Shown here in pieces: positions 41,187 through 49,947 of a stretch of DNA of 64,000 bases. Origin of the DNA: Streptomyces sp. CB02009 (GTDB lineage Bacteria; Actinomycetota; Actinomycetes; Streptomycetales; Streptomycetaceae); the NCBI RefSeq assembly GCF_001905825.1, contig NZ_LIVV01000010.1:367470-431469 (forward strand), read 5' to 3'. The notes beneath the pieces were generated by a model that was not told the origin of the DNA, did not search any database, and was given only the letters and a program-made list of their open reading frames with translations. Made by a program: the position numbers and the translations under genes. Within the stretch, counting starts at the first letter, position 1, and the number at the start of each line of letters is the position of its first letter.

Positions 41187-42230
41187 ATGCGCGCCACCAC
41201 CATCCACGCCCCGTTCGACATGCGCGTGGAGGACGTGCCCGACCCGGTCGTGCAGGAACCCACCGACGTCGTCGTCCGCGTCCTGCGCGCCTGCGTCTGC
41301 GGCAGCGACCTCTGGGCCTACCGCGGCGAGTCCGCCCGGCAGCCCGGCCAGCGCATCGGCCACGAGTTCCTCGGCATCGTCGAGGCGGCGGGCTCCGACG
41401 TCACCGGCTTCACCGCGGGCGACCTCGTCGTCGCCCCGTTCGTCTGGTCCGACGGCACCTGCGACTACTGCGCCGAGGGCCTCCAGACCTCCTGCCCGAG
41501 CGGCGGCTTCTGGGGCTCGGTCGGCTCCGACGGCGGCCAGGGCGAGGCCGTCCGCGTCCCCTTCGCCGACGGCACCCTCGTCAAGCTCCCCGCCGACGCC
41601 GCATCCGACGACCGCCTGCTGACCGCGCTCCTCGCGCTCTCCGACGTCCTGGGCACCGGCCACCACGCCGCCCTGGGCGCCGGGGTGCGCAAGGGCTCCA
41701 CCGTCGCCGTCGTCGGCGACGGCGCCGTCGGCCTCTGCGGCGTCCTCGCCGCCAAGCGCCTCGGCGCCGAGCGGATTATCGCGCTCGGCCGCCACACCGC
41801 CCGCACCGACATCGCCCGCCTCTTCGGCGCCACCGACGTCGTCGCCGAGCGCGGCGAGGCCGCCGAGGCCGCCGTCCGCGAGCTGACCGGCGGCCAGGGC
41901 GCCCACGGCGTCATCGAGGCCGTCGGCACCGAGCAGTCCATGCGGACCGCCGTCGCCATCGCCCGCGACGGCGGCTCGATCGGCTACGTCGGCGTCCCGC
42001 ACGGCAGCGGCACCGGCCTCGACCTGTCCGTCATGTTCGACCGGAACATCGCGCTGCGCGGCGGCGTCGCCCCCGTCCGCGCGTACATCCCCGAGCTCCT
42101 CCCGGACGTCCTCGACGGCACCGTCGACCCGTCGCCGGTCTTCGACCTGACCGTCGGCCTCGACGGCGTCCCCGACGGCTACCGCGCCATGGACGAGCGC
42201 ACCGCCCTCAAGGTGCTCGTCACTCCGTAG
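41187..42230 (+). CDS. zinc-dependent alcohol dehydrogenase family protein
   Basis: This 347-residue MDR-family protein has the catalytic zinc ligands in CVCGSDLWAYRG and GHEFLGIVEAAG, part of a structural zinc site (CDYCAEGLQTSC), and a Rossmann motif VAVVGDGAVGLCGVLAA. It probably oxidises alcohols or reduces aldehydes with NAD(P)(H). The ATG has AAGGAA nine bases upstream. It starts 18 bases after the lysoplasmalogenase gene and could be in the same transcript, where it might handle a released aldehyde. Its 3' end overlaps the opposing CoA transferase gene by 11 bases. Confidence 0.9.
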   Translation: MRATTIHAPFDMRVEDVPDPVVQEPTDVVVRVLRACVCGSDLWAYRGESARQPGQRIGHEFLGIVEAAGSDVTGFTAGDLVVAPFVWSDGTCDYCAEGLQTSCPSGGFWGSVGSDGGQGEAVRVPFADGTLVKLPADAASDDRLLTALLALSDVLGTGHHAALGAGVRKGSTVAVVGDGAVGLCGVLAAKRLGAERIIALGRHTARTDIARLFGATDVVAERGEAAEAAVRELTGGQGAHGVIEAVGTEQSMRTAVAIARDGGSIGYVGVPHGSGTGLDLSVMFDRNIALRGGVAPVRAYIPELLPDVLDGTVDPSPVFDLTVGLDGVPDGYRAMDERTALKVLVTP

Positions 42231-43521
42231 TCCAGACGGGCTCGTCCCCACCCTGGAGGCCCGGCGGGCGCGACCAGCCCGTCGGGCCGCCCTCGTACGC
42301 GACGGGCGACAGCGCGTGCCGCAGCCGCCCCAGCGGGCCCTCCGACTCCGTGACGTACCGCTCGGGCTCGTACCGCGGCAGCGCGTGGGTCAGCCAGTGC
42401 CCCGTCTGGGCGAGGGCCAGCCGGACGAGCCGCGTCCCGCCGTCCCGGTCCTGCTCGGTCAGCGACCGCAGGACCGCCGCCGCGAGCAGATAGCCGCTCC
42501 CGTGGTCCAGGGCCTGCGCCGGCAGCGCGCCCGGCTGCTCCGCCGAACCCTCGGTGACCGCGATCCCGGTCGCCACCTGGACCAGGCTGTCGAAGCCGCG
42601 CCGCCCGGCCCACGGCCCGTGGTCGCCCCAGGCGGAGAGCCGCGCGGTGACCAGACCGGGGCGGTGCAGCTCGAAGCGGTCCAGCGCGCCCGGCCGGTAG
42701 CCGGCGACCAGCACATCGGCCGCGTCGAGGAGTTCCTCGAAGGTACGCCGGTCCGAGGGGCGGTCCAGATCGAGCGCGGCGGTCCGCTTGCCGACGTCCG
42801 TGTCCGCGTGCTGGTCCGGCAGTTCGGGGTTGTCCGGCGGGTCGATCCGCAGCACGTCCGCGCCGAGCAGCGCGAGCGTGCGGGTCGCGACCGGCCCGGC
42901 GATCACCCGGGTCAGGTCCAGGACCCGCAGCCGGCCGCCGCGGCGCCGGGGCGGGGTCTCGTCGAGCCGCTCCCGGGTCAGCAGCGGCCGCGCCGCCACC
43001 GACCGGCCCTGCTCGTGCGCCGCCCACTCCGCGGGCGTCCGCAGGGCGACGGCCAGCCCCCCGGCCGCGTACACCGCCGACTCGACATCGAGGGCGTTCC
43101 GCGCGCCGACGGCGGCGGCGACGGCCTCCACGGTCCCGTCCCGCACCTCGAGCGCGGCCAGCAACGCCGCCCTGTGGTGCGGATAGTTGGCGTGCGTACG
43201 GACCCAGCCGTCGGCCGCCCGCCAGAACCGGGAGAGCGGTGCGAAGCTCACCGGGGCCCGCCCGTCGACCCGCAGATGACGCTCGCTCACGAACGCGGTG
43301 GCGACGGCCCCGTCGTCCACGCGGACCGGCCCCGGGAGCCCGGCCCGTTCGACGGCGGCGAGCCCGGCGACGGCGACCGCCGCCCGCGCCAGCTCCATCA
43401 CGGGCAGCCGCGCGGCCAGCAGCCCCGCCGGCCCGCCGTACTCCACCCGGTCCACCAGGGCGGGATCACCGCCGAGCTCCGACCACAACAACTCCGTACC
43501 GGTGCGCACTGTGTCGTCCAT
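42220..43521 (-). CDS. CoA transferase, CaiB/BaiF family III
   Basis: This 433-residue protein contains the family III core LRVLDLTRVIAGPVATRTLALLGADVLRIDPP and DLDRPSDRRTFEELLDAADVLVAGYRPGALDRF. The catalytic-aspartate region of canonical enzymes (MGxDxxxQAxSG) is degenerate here: GFDSLVQVATGIAV. The first 200 residues form a divergent second copy of the fold, so this looks like an internally duplicated or fused protein. The substrate CoA thioester is unknown. The ATG at 43521 is the start. Confidence 0.86.
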   Translation of the reverse strand: MDDTVRTGTELLWSELGGDPALVDRVEYGGPAGLLAARLPVMELARAAVAVAGLAAVERAGLPGPVRVDDGAVATAFVSERHLRVDGRAPVSFAPLSRFWRAADGWVRTHANYPHHRAALLAALEVRDGTVEAVAAAVGARNALDVESAVYAAGGLAVALRTPAEWAAHEQGRSVAARPLLTRERLDETPPRRRGGRLRVLDLTRVIAGPVATRTLALLGADVLRIDPPDNPELPDQHADTDVGKRTAALDLDRPSDRRTFEELLDAADVLVAGYRPGALDRFELHRPGLVTARLSAWGDHGPWAGRRGFDSLVQVATGIAVTEGSAEQPGALPAQALDHGSGYLLAAAVLRSLTEQDRDGGTRLVRLALAQTGHWLTHALPRYEPERYVTESEGPLGRLRHALSPVAYEGGPTGWSRPPGLQGGDEPVWTTE

Positions 43522-43559
43522 GGACCGCACTATGGCACTCAGTGCCACGAGGCGTGCGG

Positions 43560-43593
43560 AGGGCCCTGGTGCGGCACACCGCACCAGGGCCCT
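43560..43593. terminator. subtilase terminator, 15-bp perfect stem
   Basis: Positions 43560-43574 pair with 43579-43593 around a CACA loop. On the minus strand it lies about 40 bases beyond the subtilase stop. Confidence 0.85.
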
Positions 43594-43630
43594 CGCTCAC
43601 TCACTCAGTCACGCACCGGTCACCCGCCGA

Positions 43631-45172
43631 CTAGCGGCGGACGGCGTCCAGCGCGTCGATCAGACCGGCCCCGTAGAAGCCGTTCTTGTTCTTGGGACCC
43701 TCGCAGACGGCGTCGATCTTGCCGTCGCCCTCGATGTCGTACGGGTTGGTGCAGGCGCGGTCGTCGGCCTGCGCGTACAGCAGCGCCTTGAGGGCCGCCG
43801 GGCTCGCGTAGGGGTGCGTCGACTTGAGGAGCGCGAGGACGCCCGCCGCGTGCGGCGCCGCCATCGACGTACCGGCCTTGTAGTTGTAGCCGCCGTTGAC
43901 CGTGGTCGACAGGATGCGGCCGTTGACCGCCGGGGCGTCCGGGGTCTGGTACTCGGTGCGGTCCCCGCCGGGGGCGGCGATGTCGATCACACCGAGACCG
44001 TAGTTGGAGTAGGACGCCTTGAGGTCCTTGGCGCCGGTCGCGGAGACCGTGACGACGCCCGGGAGCATCGCCGGGTAGTCCAGGCACTCCTTCGGGTCGA
44101 TGACCCGGTCGCCGGGGGTGGTGTCGTTCGGGCTGCTGTTGTCGACGATCGAGTCGGCCGCGAGGTCGAACTTCGAGTTGCCGGCCGCGGCGACGTTGAC
44201 CGTGCCCTTGCGCTCCGCGTAGCGGGTCGCACGGGTGACCGCCTCGATGAGGGCCTTCTGGTCCTCGTCGTTCTTGCAGGCGAACATCCACGGGTCGGTG
44301 TAGTAGCTGTTGTTCGTGACGTCGACGCCGTGCTCGGCCGCCCACACGAAGCCGCAGACCACGGCCTCGGTGTAGAAGAAGCCGTCCGGGGTGGACACCT
44401 TGATGCCGGAGACCTTCACGCCCGGGGCGACACCGGTGATGCCGATGCCGTTCTTGGCGGCGGCGATCGTACCGGCGACGTGGGTGCCGTGGTCGCTCTC
44501 GCCCGGGTTCGGACGCCACGAACCGGCGGTGGTGTCCGGCTTGCCGGAGACGCAGTTGGCGGAGGCCTTGGCGTCGAAGTTCGGCGCCAGGTCCGGGTGG
44601 GTGTCATCGACACCGGTGTCGATGACACCGACGGTCACCCGCTTGCTGCCCAGCGTCCGCTGGTGGGCCTTGTCGGCCTTGATCGCCGGAAGGTCCCACT
44701 GCAGGGGCTCGAGGGCGTCCTGCTCGTCCGTCGCCCGTGCCGTGGCGGCCTTGGCCTCGGCCTCGGACAGCTCCTGCGTGCCGCCACCGACGGAGTTGTC
44801 GGTCTGCACGGAGAGCGGGGCGGTACGGGTCGAACCGGCCGACACCACACCGCGGGCCTTGCGGATCGTCTTCGCGAACTCGGGGTTCTGCGAGTGGACG
44901 ACTATGACGCCTATCTGGTCGTACGAGATGACCACCTCGCCGCCCGCGGCGGCAATGGCCTTCTTCACCTTGGCGGCGGTCCAGTGACCCCCCGCGACGT
45001 TGACGACGTAGGACAGCTTCGGCCCGTTCGTCGCCACGGTGGCAGCCGCCGGTGCGTCGCTCAGTTCCGCGGCGGAGGCAGCGCCGGAGGGAAGGAAGCC
45101 GAGCGAGGCCGTGAGCGCGAGACCAACAGGCAGAGCGAGAGCTCGGCCGCGCCTCGATCCCAGATGAGCCAT
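43631..45172 (-). CDS. secreted S8 subtilisin-like serine protease
   Basis: This 513-residue preproprotease has a signal peptide (RALALPVGLALTASLGFLPSGAASA), an inhibitor-I9-like prodomain (about residues 40-150) and a subtilase domain. The catalytic triad is visible: Asp185 in VIDTGVDDTHPDL, His228 in HGTHVAGTIAA and Ser436 in GTSMAAPHAAGVLAL; AAAGNS gives the oxyanion asparagine. Paired cysteines in the catalytic domain suggest disulfides outside the cell. GGAGAA precedes the ATG. From memory it corresponds to SCO1824, a protease linked to development. Confidence 0.93.
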   Translation of the reverse strand: MAHLGSRRGRALALPVGLALTASLGFLPSGAASAAELSDAPAAATVATNGPKLSYVVNVAGGHWTAAKVKKAIAAAGGEVVISYDQIGVIVVHSQNPEFAKTIRKARGVVSAGSTRTAPLSVQTDNSVGGGTQELSEAEAKAATARATDEQDALEPLQWDLPAIKADKAHQRTLGSKRVTVGVIDTGVDDTHPDLAPNFDAKASANCVSGKPDTTAGSWRPNPGESDHGTHVAGTIAAAKNGIGITGVAPGVKVSGIKVSTPDGFFYTEAVVCGFVWAAEHGVDVTNNSYYTDPWMFACKNDEDQKALIEAVTRATRYAERKGTVNVAAAGNSKFDLAADSIVDNSSPNDTTPGDRVIDPKECLDYPAMLPGVVTVSATGAKDLKASYSNYGLGVIDIAAPGGDRTEYQTPDAPAVNGRILSTTVNGGYNYKAGTSMAAPHAAGVLALLKSTHPYASPAALKALLYAQADDRACTNPYDIEGDGKIDAVCEGPKNKNGFYGAGLIDALDAVRR

Positions 45173-45445
45173 GGGTTCTCCACATCATCCGTATGTACTG
45201 CCCGCGCGCGGGTTTACGCGCAGGCAGGTGCATGACGAGTGAAGCTATCGCTGATCTTCCATGCCCTTCAATGAGTTGAGAAGACTTCATGAAGATCTGG
45301 CCGAAGAAATCCCCCGGGTGAACCACTTCCCGGTCCGCTCCGTGCCGTTGGACAGGGGAGGGGCTCCGTTCGGAACCCCTGATCCCGCACCCCCGGTGAG
45401 GCCCCCTTGACCATGCCGTCCGTCCCCGCGTCACGAGGAGATTCC

Positions 45446-45820
45446 GTGGCTACCGAAGCACCGCCGCCGCCCAGAGACGGGACGGAGGCCGCATCCGCCC
45501 CCGCAGCGCCCACGACGGAGCAGTTCGTCGAGGTGCAGCAGGGCCCGGAGTTCGGCGAACTCCGCCGTACGTACCGCTCCTTCGCCTTCCCGCTCACCCT
45601 GGCCTTCATCGCCTGGTACCTGCTGTACGTGCTGCTCTCCAACTACGCGGGCGGCTTCATGGGGACCAAGGTCTTCGGCAACATCAACGTGGCCCTCGTC
45701 CTCGGCCTCGGCCAGTTCGCCACCACCTTCCTCATCGCCTGGCTCTACTCGCGCCACGCGGCGAACCGGCTCGACCCCCAGTCCGACGCCATCAGGAAGC
45801 GCATGGAGGGCGACGCATGA
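45446..45820 (+). CDS. DUF485 membrane protein
   Basis: This 124-residue protein has a Pro/Ala-rich N-terminus and two transmembrane helices (FPLTLAFIAWYLLYVLLSNYA and INVALVLGLGQFATTFLIAWLYS), the layout of DUF485 proteins encoded before acetate symporters. GAGGAG lies five bases before the GTG at 45446. Its stop overlaps the symporter start by four bases. Confidence 0.9.
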   Translation: MATEAPPPPRDGTEAASAPAAPTTEQFVEVQQGPEFGELRRTYRSFAFPLTLAFIAWYLLYVLLSNYAGGFMGTKVFGNINVALVLGLGQFATTFLIAWLYSRHAANRLDPQSDAIRKRMEGDA

Positions 45821-47457
45821 GCACCCCCGTCCTGCTCGCGGCGGGCAACGCCACCAGCGAGCACCGACCGCTGATCATCGCCCTCTTCGGCGCCTTCGTC
45901 ATCGCGACCCTGGTCATCACCGTCTGGGCCGGCCGCCAGACCCGCAGCGCCGCCGACTTCTACGCCGGCGGCGGCCAGTTCACCGGCTTCCAGAACGGCC
46001 TCGCGATCTCCGGCGACTACATGTCCGCCGCCTCCTTCCTCGGCATCAGCGGCGCCATCGCCCTCTACGGCTACGACGGCTTCCTGTACTCGATCGGCTT
46101 CCTCGTCGCCTGGCTCGTCGCGCTGCTCCTGGTCGCCGAACCGCTGCGCAACTCGGGCCGCTTCACCATGGGCGACGTCCTCGCCTACCGGATGCGCCAG
46201 CGGCCCGTCCGCACCGCCGCCGGCACCTCCACCATCGTCGTCTCGATCTTCTACCTGCTCGCGCAGATGGCGGGCGCGGGCGTGCTCGTCTCGCTGCTCC
46301 TCGGCATCACCAGCGACGGCGGCAAGATCGCGATCGTGGCCCTCGTCGGCGTCCTCATGATCGTCTACGTGACGATCGGCGGCATGAAGGGCACCACCTG
46401 GGTGCAGATGGTGAAGGCCGTCCTGCTGATCGCGGGCACGCTCCTCATCACCTTCCTCATCCTGCTGAAGTTCGACTTCAACCTCTCGCAGCTGCTCGGC
46501 GCCGCCGCCACCAACAGCGGCAAGGGCGACGCCTTCCTGGAGCCCGGCCTCAAGTACGGCGCCACCGCCCTCTCGAAGCTGGACTTCCTCTCCCTCGGCA
46601 TCGCCCTCGTCCTCGGCACCGCCGGCCTGCCGCACATCCTGATCCGCTTCTACACGGTGCCGACCGCCAAGGCCGCCCGGAAGTCGGTCAACTGGGCCAT
46701 CGGCATCATCGGCGGGTTCTACCTGATGACGATCGTCCTCGGCTTCGGCGCCGCCGCCCTGCTCAGCGGCGACACCATCACGGCGTCCAACAAGGCCGGC
46801 AACACCGCGGCCCCGCTCACCGCCCTCGAAGTCGGCGGCGGCGCCGGCTCCACCGGCGGCGCGATCCTCCTCGCCGTGATCTCCGCCGTCGCCTTCGCCA
46901 CCATCCTCGCCGTAGTCGCCGGCCTGACCCTGGCCTCGTCCTCGTCCTTCGCGCACGACATCTACGCGAACGTCATCAAGCGCGGGAAGGCCACCGAGAA
47001 GGAGGAGATGCGGGCCGCCCGCTGGTCCACCGTCCTCATCGGCATCGTCTCGATCGCCCTCGGCGCCCTCGCCCGCGACCTCAACGTCGCCGGCCTCGTC
47101 GCCCTGGCCTTCGCGGTCGCCGCCTCGGCCAACCTGCCGACGATCCTCTACTCGCTGTTCTGGAAGAGGTTCACCACCCAGGGCGCGCTCTGGTCGATCT
47201 ACGGCGGACTGGTCTCCTCGGTCGTCCTCGTCCTCTTCTCCCCGGTCGTCTCCGGCGGCCCGGCCTCGATGTTCAAGGGCGTGGACTTCCACTGGTTCCC
47301 GCTGGAGAACCCCGGCCTCGTCTCGATCCCGCTGGGCTTCCTCCTCGGCTGGCTCGGCTCGCTCCTCTCCAAGGAGGAGCCGGACGCCGGCAAGTACGCG
47401 GAGCTGGAGGTCAAGTCCCTCACCGGTGTCGGGGTGGCCGCAGCGGTCAAGCACTGA
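45817..47457 (+). CDS. actP: cation/acetate symporter, sodium:solute symporter family
   Basis: This 546-residue permease has 13 or so helices. The SSS signatures are visible: DFYAGGGQFTGFQNGLAISGDYMSAASFLGISGAIAL near the start, then FATILAVVAGLTLASSSSFAHDIYANV. It should import acetate and related monocarboxylates together with a cation. It is coupled to the DUF485 gene by an ATGA overlap. A strong hairpin follows at 47499. Confidence 0.9.
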   Translation: MSTPVLLAAGNATSEHRPLIIALFGAFVIATLVITVWAGRQTRSAADFYAGGGQFTGFQNGLAISGDYMSAASFLGISGAIALYGYDGFLYSIGFLVAWLVALLLVAEPLRNSGRFTMGDVLAYRMRQRPVRTAAGTSTIVVSIFYLLAQMAGAGVLVSLLLGITSDGGKIAIVALVGVLMIVYVTIGGMKGTTWVQMVKAVLLIAGTLLITFLILLKFDFNLSQLLGAAATNSGKGDAFLEPGLKYGATALSKLDFLSLGIALVLGTAGLPHILIRFYTVPTAKAARKSVNWAIGIIGGFYLMTIVLGFGAAALLSGDTITASNKAGNTAAPLTALEVGGGAGSTGGAILLAVISAVAFATILAVVAGLTLASSSSFAHDIYANVIKRGKATEKEEMRAARWSTVLIGIVSIALGALARDLNVAGLVALAFAVAASANLPTILYSLFWKRFTTQGALWSIYGGLVSSVVLVLFSPVVSGGPASMFKGVDFHWFPLENPGLVSIPLGFLLGWLGSLLSKEEPDAGKYAELEVKSLTGVGVAAAVKH

Positions 47458-47470
47458 CCGGAGCGCAGTC

Positions 47471-47484
47471 GACCGTATACGGTC
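47471..47484. promoter_or_regulatory. 14-bp perfect palindrome between actP and moaA
   Basis: GACCGTATACGGTC is a perfect palindrome 13 bases after the symporter stop. It might be an operator for the moaA side or chance; no regulator can be assigned. Confidence 0.4.
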
Positions 47485-47498
47485 CGCGATCCCCGGAC

Positions 47499-47528
47499 GG
47501 CCGCGTCGTAGAGTTCTACGACGCGGCC
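47499..47528 (+). terminator. terminator after actP, 13-bp perfect stem
   Basis: Positions 47499-47511 pair with 47516-47528 around an AGTT loop. It separates the acetate symporter operon from moaA. Confidence 0.85.
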
Positions 47529-47624
47529 GCACCGGTCCTCGTGACAATCTGCCCTGCTCGTGGGCCGCGTGCTCACGTAGGCTCGAACCACACGCAACCA
47601 CAACGACGGGGAGGGGGGCCCACA

Positions 47625-48614
47625 GTGCTCATCGACACCTACGGCCGGGTGGCCACCGACCTGCGCGTCTCGCTCACCGACCGCTGCAATCTCCGCTGCA
47701 CGTACTGCATGCCGGAAGAGGGCCTGCAGTGGCTGGCGAAGCCGGACCTGCTCACCGACGACGAGATCGTCCGCCTGATCCGCATCGCCGTCACCGACCT
47801 CGGCGTCACCGAGGTCCGCTTCACCGGCGGCGAGCCCCTGCTCCGCCCCGGTCTCGTCGGCATCGTCGAGCGCTGCGCGGCCCTGGAGCCGCGCCCCCGG
47901 ATGTCCCTCACCACCAACGGCATCGGGCTGAAGCGCACCGCCGCCGCCCTGAAGGCCGCCGGTCTCGACCGGGTCAACGTCTCCCTGGACACCCTGCGCC
48001 CCGAGGTCTTCAAGACCCTCACCCGGCGCGACCGCCACCAGGACGTCCTCGACGGCATGGCCGCCGCCCGCGACGCCGGCCTCACCCCGGTCAAGGTCAA
48101 CGCCGTCCTGATGCCCGGACTCAACGCCGACGAGGCCCCCGACCTGCTCGCCTGGGCGGTCGCGGAGGGTTACGAGCTCCGCTTCATCGAGCAGATGCCG
48201 CTGGACGCCCAGCACGGCTGGAAGCGCGACGGCATGATCACCGCCGGTGACATCCTGGAGTCCCTGCGCACCCGCTTCACGCTGACCGCCGAAGGCGCCG
48301 ACGAGCGGGGCTCGGCCCCCGCCGAGCGCTGGGTCGTGGACGGCGGACCGCACACGGTCGGCGTCATCGCCTCCGTCACCCGCCCGTTCTGCCGGGCCTG
48401 CGACCGCACCCGGCTCACCGCCGACGGACAGGTGCGCACCTGCCTGTTCGCCACCGAGGAGACCGACCTGCGGGCCACGCTCCGCTCGGACGCCTCCGAC
48501 GCGGAGGTCGCGGAGCTCTGGCGGAAGGCGATGTGGGGCAAGAAGGCCGGCTCCGGCCTCGACGACCCGGAGTTCCTCCAGCCCGACCGCCCGATGTCGG
48601 CGATCGGCGGCTGA
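47625..48614 (+). CDS. moaA: GTP 3',8-cyclase MoaA (molybdenum cofactor synthesis)
   Basis: This 329-residue radical SAM enzyme converts GTP to the cyclic intermediate used to make cyclic pyranopterin monophosphate. The N-terminal cluster motif CNLRCTYCMPEEG is intact. The C-terminal second cluster cysteines lie in RPFCRACDRTRLTADGQVRTCLF, and the protein ends with the essential Gly-Gly (SAIGG). FTGGEPLLR and TTNGIGL are typical. The GTG at 47625 is preceded by GGGGAGGGGGG. No other molybdopterin gene is in the window. Confidence 0.95.
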   Translation: MLIDTYGRVATDLRVSLTDRCNLRCTYCMPEEGLQWLAKPDLLTDDEIVRLIRIAVTDLGVTEVRFTGGEPLLRPGLVGIVERCAALEPRPRMSLTTNGIGLKRTAAALKAAGLDRVNVSLDTLRPEVFKTLTRRDRHQDVLDGMAAARDAGLTPVKVNAVLMPGLNADEAPDLLAWAVAEGYELRFIEQMPLDAQHGWKRDGMITAGDILESLRTRFTLTAEGADERGSAPAERWVVDGGPHTVGVIASVTRPFCRACDRTRLTADGQVRTCLFATEETDLRATLRSDASDAEVAELWRKAMWGKKAGSGLDDPEFLQPDRPMSAIGG

Positions 48615-48675
48615 GCGGCGCAGGCCACGGGTCCGAACCCCGTCCGGGCCCCGGGCCGGCGGCCCGTCCCGCGGC

Positions 48676-48891
48676 TCAGGACTCGGCGGACTCCCAGTCG
48701 GCCAGCGGCACGACGTCCTTGAGGAAACCCCGTACGCCCAGGAACTGGGACAGGCTCTCCCGGTGCTCCTCGCACGCGAGCCAGGTCTTGCGACGCTCGG
48801 GCGTGTGCAGCTTGGGGTTGTTCCACGCGAGCACCCAGACGGCGTCGGCGCGGCAGCCCTTGGCGGAACAGATCGGCTTCTCTTCGCTCAC
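48676..48891 (-). CDS. small Cys/His-containing hypothetical protein
   Basis: This 71-residue protein has CSAKGCRADAVWVLAWNNPKLHTPERRKTWLACEEHRESLSQFL, a CxxxxC...H...CxxH arrangement that can bind one zinc. The rest is polar with no membrane segment. The GTG at 48891 starts it. Relatives in Streptomyces carry an unrelated enzyme label (acetone carboxylase), as I recall, which the size and motifs do not support. Confidence 0.82.
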   Translation of the reverse strand: MSEEKPICSAKGCRADAVWVLAWNNPKLHTPERRKTWLACEEHRESLSQFLGVRGFLKDVVPLADWESAES

Positions 48892-49073
48892 CTGATCATT
48901 GTCCAGCAAGGGCGATGCCGAGCAGCCACGGGGGGAGCTGCCCGGCACCGGTCCGTCGCTCCGACGGGGGATGCGGAGCGCGTAGGCAGTATGTCACGGC
49001 ACATGGGGTGCGGTGCACTGGAACTTCATGATTGATCTGAGCATTTCTTGAGGTTTCCGGCCACTGTCCGTGA

Positions 49074-49418
49074 TCAGTTCCGGCCGTACGGTCGCTCCCC
49101 GTCCCCGTCCGCGGAGGCCTCCGCGGCACCGAGCGCGGGCCGCACCGGAGCCGGTACGAAGGTGGAGGGAAGGGACGGAGCCGTCTCGCGTCCCGCGTTC
49201 GCGATGACCACCGCGATATAGGGGAGCAGGATGCCCAGGGCGAGCGCCACGATCGCCACGTGCCGCTCGACGTTCCACAGCACCGCGGCCGCGATCACCG
49301 ACAGGGTCCTGACCGTCATCGAGATGATGTAGCGCCGCTGCCGCCCCCGGACGTCGTCCGCGAGCCCCTGCCGGGCCCCCGTGATCCGGAAGACCTCACT
49401 CCCGTCACGCTTCGACAT
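49074..49418 (-). CDS. DUF3099 membrane protein
   Basis: This 114-residue protein starts MSKRDGSEVFRITGARQGLADDVRGRQRRYIISMTVRTL, the typical DUF3099 N-terminus. Two helices follow (TLSVIAAAVLWNV and HVAIVALALGILLPYIAVVIANAG), with a Pro/Ala tail. Function unknown. It is divergent from the small stress protein at 49588. Confidence 0.87.
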   Translation of the reverse strand: MSKRDGSEVFRITGARQGLADDVRGRQRRYIISMTVRTLSVIAAAVLWNVERHVAIVALALGILLPYIAVVIANAGRETAPSLPSTFVPAPVRPALGAAEASADGDGERPYGRN

Positions 49419-49587
49419 CGCCGTCCACCACCCACCGGTCACGCCGGACTCTCCCGGGTCCGGACCTGGCTCCACCGTACGCCCGCCCTCCGGTGCCGAC
49501 GAGACCGGGGCACGGATGGCGCTGTCCGACATGCGCTGTATGGCCGAGGGGTCGAGACTGGGCGCACATGCGTACAAGGAGGCGACG

Positions 49588-49863
49588 ATGAGTTGGTTGT
49601 GGGCGATCATCGTGGGATTCGTCCTGGGTCTGATCGCGAAGGCGATCCTGCCCGGGAAGCAGCAGATCCCGCTCTGGCTGACGACCGTGTTCGGCATTCT
49701 CGGCAGCGTGCTCGGCAACGCCGTCGCGACCTGGATCGGTGTCAACGACACCAAGGGCATCGACTGGACCCGCCACCTGCTCCAGCTGATCGGCGCCGTC
49801 GCCGTCGTCGGGGTGGGCGACATGCTCTGGGCTTCGATCAAGGGCAACAGACAGCGCGCCTAG
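49588..49863 (+). CDS. GlsB/YeaQ/YmgE family stress-response membrane protein
   Basis: This 91-residue protein has three hydrophobic segments: WLWAIIVGFVLGLIAKAILPG, LWLTTVFGILGSVLGNAVATWIG and LLQLIGAVAVVGVGDMLWA. The Gly-rich spacing fits the YeaQ/transglycosylase-associated family. AAGGAGG precedes the ATG at ideal spacing. The cellular role is poorly known; members are often stress induced. Confidence 0.9.
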   Translation: MSWLWAIIVGFVLGLIAKAILPGKQQIPLWLTTVFGILGSVLGNAVATWIGVNDTKGIDWTRHLLQLIGAVAVVGVGDMLWASIKGNRQRA

Positions 49864-49875
49864 CGCCACCGGAGA

Positions 49876-49920
49876 CGGGAGGCCCGGTACGGCACTTCAC
49901 GTGCCGTACCGGGCCTCCCG
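49876..49920. terminator. bidirectional terminator, 20-bp perfect stem
   Basis: Positions 49876-49895 pair with 49901-49920 around a TTCAC loop, between the YeaQ-like gene (+) and tyrS (-). Confidence 0.9.
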
Positions 49921-49947
49921 GCGTGTCCGCGCGATGCCGCTACGGGA

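Noticed and set aside
45745..47601. 618-codon minus-strand frame opposite actP
   Set aside because: It is an acidic, repetitive shadow of the symporter gene with no domain content.
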